This document shows, piece by piece, positions 10,543 to 21,300 of a stretch of DNA of 64,000 nucleotides. Position numbers and translations under genes: made by a program. Location of the stretch: positions 18,834,001 to 18,898,000 of the forward strand of contig JARWIR010000008.1 in the NCBI GenBank assembly GCA_029959085.1, in the 5' to 3' direction. Within the stretch, counting starts at the first letter, position 1; each line of letters begins with the position of its first letter. Origin of the DNA: Nemophila menziesii (lineage: Eukaryota; Streptophyta; Magnoliopsida; Boraginales; Hydrophyllaceae). The notes below the pieces were generated by a model, which saw only the letters and a program-made list of their open reading frames with translations, did not search any database and had not been told where the DNA came from.

Positions 10543-11697
10543 TGTTAGCCTTACCTTGTTTTATTTCCCGTTTTAATATTAGACAAATCATTCTTTAACT
10601 AAAATTCATTTGATATTACTTTTAAATGTTTTCCAAAACCCCTCATTAGATTAGTTATCTTAAAATCCTTGAACTTGAGCTTCATTAGTACAGTGGTGCG
10701 GTACACCGGACCACACCTGCGGTACACCGCAATATCACGGACCAAAGGCGCGGTGCATAAGCTAGCCCGTCAGAAAACAAAGTAAATGTGCGGTACACCG
10801 GACTGAAGGCGCGGTACACCGGATCAAGGTTGCGGACCAAGTACACGGTGCATGGGGTAGCCCGTCAGTCAGCTATGAAATCAATACGTTGAGAAGTGCG
10901 GTACACCGCACCATATCCGCGGTACACCGCGAGAAAGGGTTTTCTGCATTATTAGAACAAGACAAAGCTTATATCCGTTGGAGTTAAAATCTATCCGTTA
11001 GATAGAAGCCTTTTGACCGTTGGAAGCTCATTTCAGCTATAAATTAAATCTCTTTGAAGACACAACTCATCCCTTCCATCTACCAATCTTAAGAGCAATT
11101 AATATTATCATTCAAGAAGGTTTCAAAGGAGCATTCAAGTCATATTCATTCCTCAAGCTACATAGTTTATATCCACTCATTTAGGAGTCTAGTTACAAGC
11201 TATTATACCACCCTTAAACACTTTTCTTTTCCTCTTAATTCTTTGTAATAGATTAAGAGAGTAGTGTGAGTATAGGTTCTATACTTGGTTCCTTGTGTTG
11301 GTGATAACACAAGTGTTTTTCCTTCAAGGTTTTGAAGTGGTCGTAAAGGGTTTGTAATCTCACCCAGGTTAAAGAGTTACGAAGATTAGTTGAGAATCTT
11401 GCAAATCCTAAGAAGGCTTCCTTAGGTAGTGGATGTAGGGAAACCGAACCACTATACATCGTTGTGTATCTCTCTATCCCTACGCTCTTTACTTTTCCGC
11501 ACTCTATATGCTTGATAAAATGCTTATATGAATAGTTTGATAATATTGTCTTTTAGGATTATCTAGTTCTTGACTATTTAGTTTGCTAAAACAATAGTAT
11601 TCAAATTAGCTTTTAATTTTATTTACTTGAAATAAAATTAGCCGATTAATTTCCATTGTCCTATTCAACCCCCTTCTAGGACGCATATAGAATATCA
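10543..11697 (+). mobile_element. Solo LTR (copia/SIRE-like) inside the RNase H frame
   Basis: This 1155-bp block starts TGTTAGCC, ends ATATAGAATATCA and is flanked by the perfect 5-bp repeat AAAGG (10538-10542 and 11698-11702). Excising it with one repeat copy restores the RNase H reading frame. Near the 3' end a TAGTGGATGTAGGGAAACCG stretch and TTCAACCCCCTTCTAGGACG resemble SIRE/Maximus-type copia LTRs. No internal region is present, so it is the product of LTR-LTR recombination. Confidence 0.85.
10697..10932 (+). repeat. GCGGTACACCG repeats in the solo LTR
   Basis: Six copies of GCGGTACACCG and two shorter GCGGTGCAT or ACGGTGCAT variants occur within about 235 bp in the upstream (U3-like) part of the solo LTR. 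Most copies continue as GGTACACCGC or GGTACACCGG. Such clusters in U3 are often enhancer sites; this role is inferred. Confidence 0.6.
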
Positions 11698-11857
11698 AAA
11701 GGGTATACAATGGAGTTGCGGACACACTTGCTAAGTGTATTAGGAATAACTTGGATGTTTCATCGTGTCCATGTAGTTCACTAGTTAATTTCTATAGTAC
11801 TATTAGTAAGATATATTCGGGTTGTAATAGGTAACAATTGTGTATCTTGTATTTGAC

Positions 11858-11867
11858 AAAAAAAAAA
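11858..11867 (+). other. Poly(A) run at the end of the LINE fragment
   Basis: Ten A residues follow the RNase H stop codon by 23 bp, consistent with target-primed reverse transcription of a LINE RNA. The next readable sequence belongs to the minus-strand Athila element. Confidence 0.5.
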
Positions 11868-11972
11868 GAGTATAAATATTGCAAGAATCCGAGGTGTAGG
11901 CAAGGAGAAATCAAGAAAATAAGATAAAAACTTTCAGTGCAAATACGCGACCCATTGCGTTCAGCGAGTTGG

Positions 11973-12740
11973 CTATTCGCACCCGATACCCAACTCTATG
12001 AAATGGAGTTGCCTACACGCATCTTCATATTGCGTCAACGAATATTGGCAATTCGCGCCCGGTAATGCCGACCCAACCCCCTGGAAAGATGGGTCATTTA
12101 GCGTTTCGAAATAAGGGCAAGGACCAGTAAATTCGGGGAGTTTCAAGGCTTTGCGAATAAGTTCAACTGATAGGGGCAATACCTTTTTACGGACGATAAT
12201 TGCTTGTTTATTTGAAAAGGCTAATCCTTCATAAAAATCACGGACCAAGGTGGGGATAAATGTAAGCTTTCTCTGTCTCAATTCAGTCCACCCAAACTTA
12301 TCACAAGTAGTTGCATAACTCTTAAATTCGCTAGTCATAATACCAGAAGGGAATGTTTTCTCAATACCAAACTTCAAGAACTTAATTCGATCACGAACCT
12401 GTTCATCCCAAGGTGTGAATGCCCTCTTTGGTTTGTGTGCGATAGCTTTTCTTCTCGGAGCTCGCGGTTCTGGAATAGGTTCTTTTGGAATTTCCTCTTC
12501 AATCTCTTCCTCTTCTTCTTCATCAACCAAAGTAGGCTTAGCAGGAGTGGCCTTACTTGGGTTTTCTTTTCTCTTCATAGCAGTCTTAACCTCTTCAATC
12601 TTTCGTTTAGGACCTAAATCTGGAATCTCAATAGCTTTCTCTTGTGTAGCACCAGGATTGTTTCTCGTTCTTGGGTTGTTTCTTCTTGTGTAATTGAAGG
12701 AATCTGTCCTGTTAGTCATGGCTTTCCACCCCAAACTCAA
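11973..12740 (-). CDS. Third ORF of the Athila element (env-like position)
   Basis: This intact 255-codon frame lies downstream of integrase, where Athila elements carry an extra ORF. The N-terminal 100 residues are basic and disordered, with an acidic run (D-E-E-E-E-E-E) near residue 75 and many Pro. The C-terminal part (about residues 125-255) contains G-W-x-E-L, V-R-D-F-Y-E-G-L and L-P-L-S-V-E-L-I-R-K, and resembles the putative plant transposon protein domain seen in such third ORFs. I see no membrane segment or signal peptide, so an envelope role is not supported. Function unknown. It is the only long frame of the element without a stop, although it may be truncated at its C-terminus. 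Confidence 0.6.
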   Translation of the reverse strand: MSLGWKAMTNRTDSFNYTRRNNPRTRNNPGATQEKAIEIPDLGPKRKIEEVKTAMKRKENPSKATPAKPTLVDEEEEEEIEEEIPKEPIPEPRAPRRKAIAHKPKRAFTPWDEQVRDRIKFLKFGIEKTFPSGIMTSEFKSYATTCDKFGWTELRQRKLTFIPTLVRDFYEGLAFSNKQAIIVRKKVLPLSVELIRKALKLPEFTGPCPYFETLNDPSFQGVGSALPGANCQYSLTQYEDACRQLHFIELGIGCE

Positions 12741-13741
12741 AACTTCAAAGAGTTGAAAATTAGGAAAAAGTTACAATCTTTGATGTTTTGAGAGAAGATT
12801 AAGGTGAATTAGTGTAAGTTATGAGATGGGTGAGGATCAATTTGAAGGATTGGAAAGGTTTAGTGGTTCAATTTAAGGGTTGGGTGAAGAAGGAATTGAG
12901 GAAAAAGGAGGTATATGGTGAAGTTTTAGAAAGATATTGGGATGATTATGTGTTTTTAGGAAGAAAGAGAGCAAGAATAGGTGAATAAAACCTGTTTTGG
13001 TGATGATTTTCGGAGTTGTGTAAAGCTGAAATCGGATTGGAGGCTAACTTGAGAAAGAAGCTAAATAAAAAGGTCAAAACAGCTTAAAACCGACATACAC
13101 AGTGACGAAACCGGGTTCCCGGTTTTCGACGCTATGTCGGTGAGAAAAAATTCAAAAATCGGATTTTTTTCCTGGACGCAGCTGACCTGCGTCTCGCGCT
13201 ACGCAGTGGTCAGAGAGTTTGGAACTAGCAGCTCTCAAAACCGGGTTCCCGGTTTACGTGTGGTGCAACAGCGTGGGATGGCTTGGAAGCAACCCCTTGC
13301 GTCTCGAGCCACGCAGGGGTCAGAAACTTCGATCTCTACAGCTCTCAAAACCGGGTACCCGGTTGGTGCAAAACCAGGGCCCCGGATTTCGTCGACGCGC
13401 AGATCCTAGACGCAGCGCCTTGTGTCTCGCGCCACGCATGGGTCAGAGAGTTGGGTCGTCACAGCGCGCGAAACCGGGTTCCCGGTTTGTGCAAAACCGG
13501 GTTCCCGGTATTCCCTGACCTCATTTTCTGAATTTTTTTACTTCTCACACTTTTACCCCAAACTCATGACCTTTTGTACTCCTGAAATCATCAAAAACAA
13601 CTACCGTTCCTCATTTCTTAAAAATAAACACTAATCAACAAAAATTACTAATATACACTATGAATTAATGAAAATACGAAGCTAATATACAATGAATTGG
13701 CTTTTGTTTAACGTCGTTAAGCTCGACGGTTACCTCATATT
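12741..13741 (-). other. Non-coding spacer between pol and third ORF
   Basis: No coding frame is supported; the plus-strand frames here are by-products of the repeats. The part at 13090-13530 is a GC-rich repeat cluster described separately. The rest is AT-rich with a TATAAA-poor leader before the third ORF. Confidence 0.5.
13100..13512. repeat. CCGGGTTCCCGG palindrome and ACGCAG repeat cluster
   Basis: Five palindromes of the type AAACCGGGTTCCCGGTTT occur near 13107, 13237, 13347, 13470 and 13493 (the third reads GGGTACCC). Between them is a repeated segment of about 45 bp with GACGCAG, TGCGTCTCGCGCCACGCA and GGGTCAGAGAG, present three times (near 13176, 13300 and 13410). The composition is strongly GC-rich against the AT-rich surroundings. 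It may be a promoter or processing region for the third ORF. Confidence 0.7.
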
Positions 13742-15022
13742 CTAAGATGCTTCGAGGAGGTACATAACCTCTCCGGGATGTGGGTCCACCGCGCGATTAA
13801 TATCTTCGCCTCCGTTATAAATCTTCAATCAATGACCATTTACCATGAAGGTACGGTGCTCAATCGGATTCTCAATCTCATTAGCTCCATGAGGCGTGAC
13901 TTTTGTTACGATATAAGGACCCGACTATTTAGACCTCAACTTACCCGGATAATTGCTGAACTTCGAGATATATTTAAGGACCTTTTGTCCAACTTCAAAT
14001 TTCTTCACTCTAATCCGATTATCATGCCATCTCTTCGTATTTTCTTTATACAGTTTAGCATTCTCATAAGCATGTAATCGGAACTCATCAAGTTCATTTG
14101 ATTTCATCATTCTATTCTCAGCGGCTAAGGTATGATCTAAATTCAATTAAGCTATGGCCCAATATGCACCCAATTCAAGTTCAAGAGGTAAATGACAAGC
14201 CTTACCATACACCATTCGATACGGAGATGCACCAACAAGAGTTTTGAAAGCAGTACGATAAGCCCATAGTGCATCATCTAATTTTAAATACCAATCTTTT
14301 CTAGTAGGACCAACAGTCTTCTCAAAGATAGATTTTACCTCTCGATTTGATACTTCAGCTTGACCATTGGCTTGTGGATGATAAGCAGTGGAAACGCAAT
14401 GTCGAATACCATGTTTCTCTAGAACAGTCTTCAAATATTTGTTCACAAAATGTGTACCTCCATCACTTATAATTACTCAAGGTGTGCCATGCCTAGTGAA
14501 AATATGAGATTTCAAAAACTTAATTACCACTTGCGAATCATTCGTAGGTAAAGCTACAACCTCTACCCATTTGGATACGTAATAAACAGCTAGCAAGATA
14601 TATAAATTCCCATTTGATGGTACAAAAGGACCCATAAAATCGATACCCCTCACATAAAAAATCTCTACCTCAAGAATGTTATTACACGGCATTTTGTCCC
14701 TCTTGGATATATTCCCCGTAAATTGACATCTATTACACTTCTTTACATATTCATGACAATCTTTATGTAACGTAGGCCAATAAAAACCAGATTGAAGTAC
14801 TTTAGCAGTTGTGCGATCACCTTTGAAATGTCCTCCATAGGGTGAATCGTGACAACCTGCAATAACCCCATAAATTTCATTCTCAGGTATACACCTTCTT
14901 ACCATTTGATCACCACACACTTTGTAGAGGAAAGGGTCCTCCCAAAATAACTGTCTAGCACGTGTACTTAACCTCTTCTTGTCTTGGGAAGTAGCTCCTT
15001 CAGGAAAAGAACCACTTACCAC
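13742..15022 (-). pseudogene. Athila integrase, broken
   Basis: Integrase part of the polyprotein: catalyses insertion of the cDNA into the chromosome. Visible on the minus strand: the H-H-C-C zinc domain (G-C-H near 14855, [11 protein letters not shown] near 14740), G-I-D-F-M-G-P with the first catalytic Asp (near 14645), I-S-D-G-G with the second (near 14465) and the Glu in Q-A-E-V-S-N-R-E (near 14358). The C-terminal part ends V-N-G-H...L-L-E-A-S at 13742. Nonsense codons interrupt it at about 14477, 14147 and 13829. It overlaps the RNase H end by a frameshift near 15016-15022. Confidence 0.8.
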
Positions 15023-17037
15023 AAGATTTGCAATATCGGTATACCATGGTGATCCACTATATATATAGCAAATAAACTCTCATCTGGGAATTCTTCTCGA
15101 ACTAACTCTGGACTAGTGTTTGATTCAGAACCTTCAAGACGAGACAAATGGTCTGCAACCTGATTCTCACAACCCTTTCGATCTCGAATCTCTAAATCAA
15201 AATCTTGAAGCAATAGAACCCATCTGATTAACCTCGGCTTAGCATCTTTCTTCTCCATAAGGTACTTTATAGCGGAGTGGTCGGTGAATACAACAAATTT
15301 CGCTCCCAGAAGATAGGAACGAAACTTGTCAAAAGCATAAACTACCGCTAAAAGTTCCTTCTCAGTCACCGTATAATTAACTTGAGCACTAGTGAATGTC
15401 TTACTCGCATAATAGATAGAGTGAAATACCTTGTCCTTCCTTTGACCCAACACAGCACCCATAGCTAAATCACTTGCATCACACATAACTTCAAAAGGAA
15501 TTTTCCAATCAGGAGGTAATACAATTGGTGCAGTAATCAGCTTCTCCTTCAACTCTTGAAATGCCTTCATGTAAGCTTCATCGAAAAGGAATTTGGTGTC
15601 CTTCTCGAGTAAGTTACACAAAGGATTTGAAATCTTTGAAAAATCCTTAATAAAACGACGATAGAATCCAGCATGGCCTAGAAAACTTCTTACCCCTTTT
15701 ACAGAAATGGGAGGGGGAAGAGTTTTTATTACCTCAATCTTTGCGCGATCAACTTCTAACCCTGCACTTGAAACTTTGTGACCCAAAACTATTCCTTCTC
15801 GAACCATAAAATGACACTTTTCCCAATTCAACACCAAATCTTTTTCCTTGCATCTTATTAACACCTTTTCCAAATTCTGTAAACATTCTTCAAAATCATC
15901 ACCGAATACGGAAAAGTCATCCATAAATACCTCGAGAAAATTATCTATCATATCCCAGAAAATCGCCATCATACATCTCTGAAAGGTAGCGGGTGCGTTA
16001 CATAACCCAAAAGGCATCCTTCGATAGGAAAAGGTACCAAAAGGGCATGTAAAGGTGGTTTTGTGTTGATCATCTGGATCTATGTAAATTTGATTATACC
16101 CCGAATAACCATCCAAGAAACAGTAATACTCCCAACCAGCCAATTTGTTTAACATCTGATCAATGAAGGGAAGAGGAAAATGGTCTTTTCTAGTCGCCTT
16201 GTTCAACTTGCGGTAATCCATACAAACCCTCCAACCAACAACTTTTCTCGTGGAGATGGCTTCATTCTGATAATTAAGGATGGTAGTCATTCCTTCTTTC
16301 TTCGGTACGCACTGAACTGGACTAACCCACTCACTGCTAGCTATATAGAAGATGATTCCCGCGTCTAGTAGCTTAATCACTTCTTTCTTCACTACTTCCT
16401 TCATTGCTGGCATTAATCGTCTTTGACCTTCAACTGAACGTGCACTATCATCTTCGAGAATAATTTTATGTTGACAATAGGATGGACTAATGCCTTTGAT
16501 GTCAGCAATGGTCCAACCTATCGCCTCTTTGTTCGCCCTTAGTACACGTAGCAGTTTATCTTCTTGGAAACCTGTTAAATTTGCTGAAACAATAACAGGT
16601 AAAGTATTATAAGTACCCAAATACGCATACCTCAGGTGAGCTGGCAATGGTTTTTCTTCTAATTTCGGAGGAGATTCAATGGATGGTTTATTTTTAATGA
16701 CCATCTCCCCCGGTTCTCTCACAGGTTCATAGGCAAGACGCCTATATTTTGGGTTTCCAGAATTGAGAGCCGCCACTGTTTCAACGAGCTCTTCCATCAT
16801 CTCAGGTAAGTCTAATGTCAAAGCGGCCTGGAAGATATCATCATAATTAAAACAATCAAATACCTCTTGCGCGGCATGTTCAACTACATCCATTCGAAAG
16901 CAATCTCCTGGAACATCTGGAAATTTCATAGCTCTGAACACATTAAACTTCACCTCCTCGTCTTGGATTCTCATGGTCAGTTCTCCATTTTCTACATCGA
17001 TCAAAGTACGCCCCGTGGCTAGGAATGGTCGTCCCAA
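15016..17037 (-). pseudogene. Athila reverse transcriptase and RNase H
   Basis: A 673-codon open piece of the polyprotein. Reverse transcriptase motifs: V-S-P-V-Q-C-V-P-K-K, W-R-V-C-M-D-Y-R-K-L-N, F-T-C-P-F-G-T-F-S-Y-R-R-M-P-F-G-L-C-N-A-P and the catalytic F-M-D-D-F box near 15914-15931. RNase H follows with C-D-A-S-D (first Asp), T-E-K-E-L-L-A (Glu), F-T-D-H (Asp) and N-Q-V-A-D-H-L-S. The role is copying element RNA into DNA in virus-like particles. The frame is the same as gag; a nonsense codon at about 17131 separates it from protease, and a frameshift breaks it from integrase. Confidence 0.88.
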
Positions 17038-17130
17038 AATAATGGGGACATTCCTATCCGCGTCGTATTCAAGAATTACAAAATCAACGGGAAAAACTAA
17101 AGTACCTGCCTTAACGAGGACATCTTCGAT

Positions 17131-18237
17131 TCATCCCTCCGGATGAACGAGGGATCTATCAGCCATTTGCAAGACCATAGAAGTACTCAAATCTCCTATT
17201 CTCAGCTTATCAAAGATCGATTTGGGCATAAGATTTATACTTGCACCCAAATCGTATAATGCTTTACCTTGACACTCCTTACCAATCGATATCGGAATTG
17301 TGAAACTCCCAGGGTCAAGCAACTTAGGTGGCAACTTACTTTGGCAGATAGCGCTGCACTCTTCGGGTAAACCAATCATCTCATTATCACAATACAGCCT
17401 TTTGTTGGTTAGGGCTCTCTTAAAAAACTCTACGTATTTCGGAATATCTTTAATTGCTTCAAGTAACGGAATATTTATGTTGAGACCTCTTACCCTATTG
17501 ATGAATCTCTGATATTCGGTCATATCTCCTTTTTTATGAAATCTCGAAGGAAAAGGTGGAGGAGGACGGTTCTCCACAATATCTTTCTTTTTCTGAACTT
17601 CTGGAATTTTCCCCACCTCTACTACTTCAGGCTCACTTTCTTTTTCTACCTCTTCCACTACTGGTTTTTCTTTATTTATCACTTCTTTTTCTTTCATGAC
17701 TGGAAATGGGGGAGGAGGAAGTTTCTTACCACTTCTCAACGCTATGGCATTACAATCTTCGGTTTGTTTTGGAACCTCTGTATCGCTAGGAAGTCTTCCT
17801 TGTGGACGCTGATTTAATTGCTTTGACATTTGTGCAATTTGATCTTCTAACATTTTGATGTGTGCTTCAGAAGCTTGTTGTCTTTGGGATGATTGCTTGT
17901 GAAGGGCAATCAAGCTTTCTACGGTTTTCTGAAGGTTATTCGCACCTTCTTGTGGTTGAGCAGGTAAGGCTTTTTGGTTCATGGTGTCATTATAATTTTC
18001 TTGAAGAGGTTGTCTCTGAACATACTTTCCTTGATTCTGTCCCCCTTGATAATTATTCTGAGGTCTTGGATTAAAGTTATAACCTTGGGGACGCGGCTGA
18101 TATGCGTATGTGGGATTAGCTGCCCCATTAGGATTTGAATATTGAAACCCAGGATGGTTTCTGTTAGGCTGATATCCATTACCACTCGAATTAAAGTTTC
18201 CTCTATTGGAGACAAACATCACGGACTCTTGATTATT
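17131..18237 (-). pseudogene. Athila gag C-terminal region and protease
   Basis: An open piece of 363 codons starting just after a nonsense codon (18238-18240). The first 100 residues are rich in Asn, Gln, Tyr and Pro, as in the linker after the gag zinc knuckle. The aspartic protease follows near the end: A-L-Y-D-L-G-A-S-I-N-L-M-P, the Athila-type D-L/S-G-A active site loop, at about 17220-17260. A nonsense codon at 17131 cuts the protease after H-P-E-G. Confidence 0.8.
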
Positions 18238-19371
18238 CTAACAGTTCTCCCAAACGTGATCATTCACACCACAATACTCACATCCATACACCTCTTGTGC
18301 AACATTTACCTCAACTCTTTTATTCGAAAAACCTTCTTTCATGGCTAATGTAAGTTGTCTCAACTGTTGTTCTAATGTGGTTTGTATCTTGTTCTCTAAG
18401 GAGTTGAACTTCTCTTCAATGTTGACATTATTAACTCCCCCTTTAACTGGTGTTCGTACAGAATATCATCCTACTTCATTATCAACTGTTCTATCTAAAA
18501 TAATTCTTGTGTAAGCAGGTTGAACTCGTAAAAACGCACCACCACATAACAAATCTAAATCTTTTCGTGAACTCCCCTCAAGACCGTTATAGAAAATTTT
18601 CAATTGTTGTTGTTCTGAAAGGTCATGATTGGGGACTCTGCGTAAACATTTCTGAAATCTCGACCAACTTCTACCCAACGCTTCATCATATTCTTGTCGG
18701 AAATGTGTTAACTCGAGTTGAGCATCTAACCTCATGTTGGACGGATAATATCTGTCGAAAAACGCAGCCTGCAACTGTTCCCAATTCGTAATCTTTCCTG
18801 GTTCTTGCGAATCATGCCAATCACTCGCTCCATCTATTAAGAAAAATCTGAATGTAGCAAAATACATTTGCTCCCTTGTTACCCCTTGCGTGATGTATGA
18901 ATCGCAGATTTACATAAATTTTTGTACTGCGCGAAGTGGATCTTCTCCGGGCTTGCCACGAAAATTTCCGAAATTCTGAAACTGTGCTAGCATACCCGAA
19001 TCTTGACGGAATCTCAGAACATTGATATTAGCTGGGCCAATCCCAAGAGGAGGGGTAAGGAATGGTTCTTGTGCTGGACCGGTAAGAAACCATGGGTCGG
19101 CTATTTGAACTTGAACTGGAGGATTAGGAATGACAGGTGGAACTGGAAGATTAGAAAATGCCTGAGGCATTAGTGGCTGACTATTCGCGTCTAGCTGAAC
19201 CCCTGGGTTCTCTTGGTTATGAAGGTTAATATTATCCATTCGGTTCGCTAGTTCTTCTACTTCTTGAGCTTCTTGTTCTTTCCTTCTCTTGTTAGCTAGT
19301 CTGACTAATGATTCCGGATTATCAAGGATCGGAGGTAATGTCTCAAGATCCTTAAGAAGTCTCCTTCGCAT
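18238..19371 (-). pseudogene. Athila gag, broken by nonsense codons
   Basis: The frame starts M-R-R-R-L-L about 100 bp after the primer site. Residues 1-153 lead into the capsid region (F-G-N-F-R-G-K-P-G-E-D-P); the second piece has the retrotransposon gag signature W-E-Q-L-Q-A-A-F-F-D-R-Y-Y-P. A zinc knuckle C-x2-C-x4-H-x4-C (C-E-Y-C-G-V-N-D-H-V-W-E-N-C) lies at 18241-18285. Nonsense codons at about 18910, 18466 and 18238 interrupt the frame, so no full capsid protein can be made. Confidence 0.8.
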
Positions 19372-19477
19372 ACACCAAACCTAAAAACATGAAAAAGATA
19401 AACAAACAAGCGTAAAACTGAAAAATAAAAAATGCAACTAACACTAAAGGATAAACACCGGGGTCGCACGCTACCGT

Positions 19478-19494
19478 CCCCGGCAGCGGCGCCA
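19478..19494 (-). other. Primer-binding site of the minus Athila element
   Basis: On the minus strand TGGCGCCGCTGCCGGGG begins six bases after the LTR end, matching the Athila/tRNA-Asp type. It is nearly identical to the site at 8606-8623. Confidence 0.8.
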
Positions 19495-19500
19495 AAAACT

Positions 19501-21075
19501 TGGTGGTCCTTAGTGTGTTCTAAAATAAATGCAATAAGTAAGAGAACCACAACCGCAAGTGTACGGTTGTCCCAAGTAATAATAGTGATAAACAGATTCG
19601 TTCTCAGGGACGGATTGGTTGAATCTAATGCTTATCAAGTAGTGTTTAATTGCACGGAAAAACAAGTAAATGATTATAAGATTTGTTGGTTGGTTTTCTA
19701 AAAACTAAGAAAATAATTAAAAAGACTAAATGAATGCAAATATAAAGCTAGACGCAAGTAAAAATAGTTGGACGCAATATATGAGAAAGTAGTACTCGAG
19801 TAACGTTAGGATTTCACCTAAATCAAATCATTCCATGTATTGTTTAAGGGACAAATTCGGTAATTACTATTGGTCGGGATTCAGTTATCTCCTTACCCCC
19901 GTCAAGGTGGACTAAGGAGCTCTCCTCAGGTGCTACAAACCCCGCCAGGGTGAATATAGTCCACCTTCGAATGGTTCAAGTCTAAATACCCAATTGGCCG
20001 TAACATTAATCAAGCCTGTCAAGGTCAAATAATTTATATCCTACTTTCATTAATTAGTTCCGTACCTAGACCCCCCGTCAAGGTGATCCAATCGCCACTA
20101 ATTGGAATAGCCTAAGTACTAAGTCCTATTATTGATTAATTACTTCAATAATAGTCAATAAGTGTAAATTAAGGAAAAATAATAAATACCCAATTTGAAT
20201 TAAATTAAAATAATCTCAAATTCAATAACACCGAATGAAATAATCATGGTTCAATCCATTACGCGTTCTCAAGTAGTGAATGAAATTAGCTCATAATTGG
20301 AAAAACTAAGAAAATAAATAAGAAGGAATTCATAATTGTTTTACAGAAAGGAAAATAAGAAACCTAATTAGGAAGATGATTCGGCTACAAAATGGAGATA
20401 TAGACAGTCTCCAGCTTCAAACTTCTTCTTTTCCTTGCTTCTGCTTCTTTTCTTCTTGTCTGATTTTTCTAAATAATGAATTGTGTGAAAAATAGAAGTC
20501 AAAAACCCTATTTATACTTATAAAATCGGACCTGGACCTGGACCTTGGACTAATAATTAAATGAAATAATAAAGGCTCAAGTCCATTATCTTAGCCCAAA
20601 ATCCCGTATCTGCTGCACCACCTCCACTAAAACAGCTCTAACCGACTCGTTTCAAGCCCAATTGTCCTCATTCTAGTTGCTAAAGTTCCGTAACTCAATG
20701 GGGCACGTTTTCTCTTCACAAGTCAGCGGCTGAATCTACTCTTAGGTGGCTCGAAATCAGCAATCTTTGGAAAATTCCCAGATTTGCATCTCTAAAATAT
20801 CAATTCTTTCGGGATTTGTTTTCACGCTTTGACTCCATATCACGATCTTTGACTTTATTCTCGTGTTCCTTTCCTAGCTAGTATTCAAACCTACAAACTC
20901 TTCACTAAAATACACAATATTACGCGTAAAAGCTTAATAAATTAAAAATACTAAAATCGAAAGAGAGAAATTGGAATATTGCATATTATTACTTAAAGTC
21001 TATTAAAATAGCCAGATAATCACCTAATTTGATGTCTCCTAGGCATATAAATATAGAACAAAAGAGGAGACATCA
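19501..21075 (-). repeat. Athila LTR, minus strand
   Basis: This 1575-bp LTR starts TGATGTCTCCTC and ends GGACCACCA on the minus strand. The ends were placed by comparison with the LTR at 53913-55400 (start) and the one ending at 8599 (end). It contains four TTGACGGGG-type motifs (19896-20086 on the plus strand). It is followed by a primer-binding site and preceded by a polypurine tract, which is unusual for one LTR. Confidence 0.75.
19896..20086 (-). promoter_or_regulatory. Four-fold CCTTGACGGGG motif in the LTR
   Basis: On the minus strand: ATCACCTTGACGGGGGG, GACCTTGACAGGC, CACCCTGGCGGGG and CCACCTTGACGGGGG, spaced about 45-75 bp. Order and context match the four motifs at 8050-8235. Confidence 0.5.
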
Positions 21076-21300
21076 AGACCCCAAACTCAAACCTTTGTCG
21101 TCCCGACAAAGTAAAATTAAAAACAAAGGGAAAAGGTGATTACGAAGAAGTAGACGCAAATAAATACACCCAAAGCATTACTAAAAATAAATCTCATATA
21201 GCAAACATTAGGAACTAATATACACATACGCTAATCATGCAACAATCAAACATAAATAAATTCAATCATAAAATTAACTTCGTAATGCTAGAAGGTTACA
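21076..21300 (-). other. Athila 3' UTR-like segment with polypurine tract
   Basis: Upstream of the LTR on the minus strand, CTTTGTCGGGACGACAAAGG is followed by TTTGAGTTTGGGGTCT directly before the LTR start. The LTR at 53913 is preceded by the same layout (ATCGGGACGAT, CTTGAGTTGGGGGTCT). This is the sequence expected before a 3' LTR. The right limit is uncertain. Confidence 0.65.

Larger units (their letters stand above)
10333..11834 (+). pseudogene. LINE-type RNase H fragment split by a solo LTR
   Basis: The first part (10333-10542) reads as the middle of a plant RNase H-like domain (RVT_3 type), with Y-S-D-N-L-D-V-V-Q-G-I around the second catalytic Asp. It breaks off after H-V-K-R. The frame resumes in phase at 11703 with V-Y-N-G-V-A-D-T-L-A-K, the expected C-terminal motif, and stops at 11832-11834. 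A run of ten A follows at 11858-11867, as at a LINE 3' end. The first catalytic Asp strand is missing, so this is a 5'-truncated copy. The frame at 63227-63961 is a longer relative. Confidence 0.75.
11940..21300 (-). mobile_element. Athila-type Ty3/gypsy element, minus strand, permuted
   Basis: On the minus strand the order is: 3' UTR-like sequence with a polypurine tract (21076-21300), one LTR (21075-19501), primer site (19494-19478), gag, protease, RT, RNase H and integrase (19371-13742), an intergenic repeat region, and a third ORF (12740-11973). No LTR follows the third ORF; the element ends near 11940 next to a LINE poly(A) tail. Gag to RNase H lies in one frame with several nonsense codons; integrase is shifted by one frameshift. 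The copy is therefore inactive. The order equals a one-LTR circle opened between the third ORF and the 3' UTR, or a truncated tandem array. Confidence 0.8.

Noticed and set aside
12415..12693. Plus-strand frames opposite the Athila third ORF
   Set aside because: They are shadows of the minus-strand coding bias; the minus frame has the recognisable domain.
13134..13531. Overlapping plus-strand frames of 70-100 codons
   Set aside because: They arise from the GC-rich repeat cluster, in which stops are rare; the three frames encode unrelated repetitive peptides.
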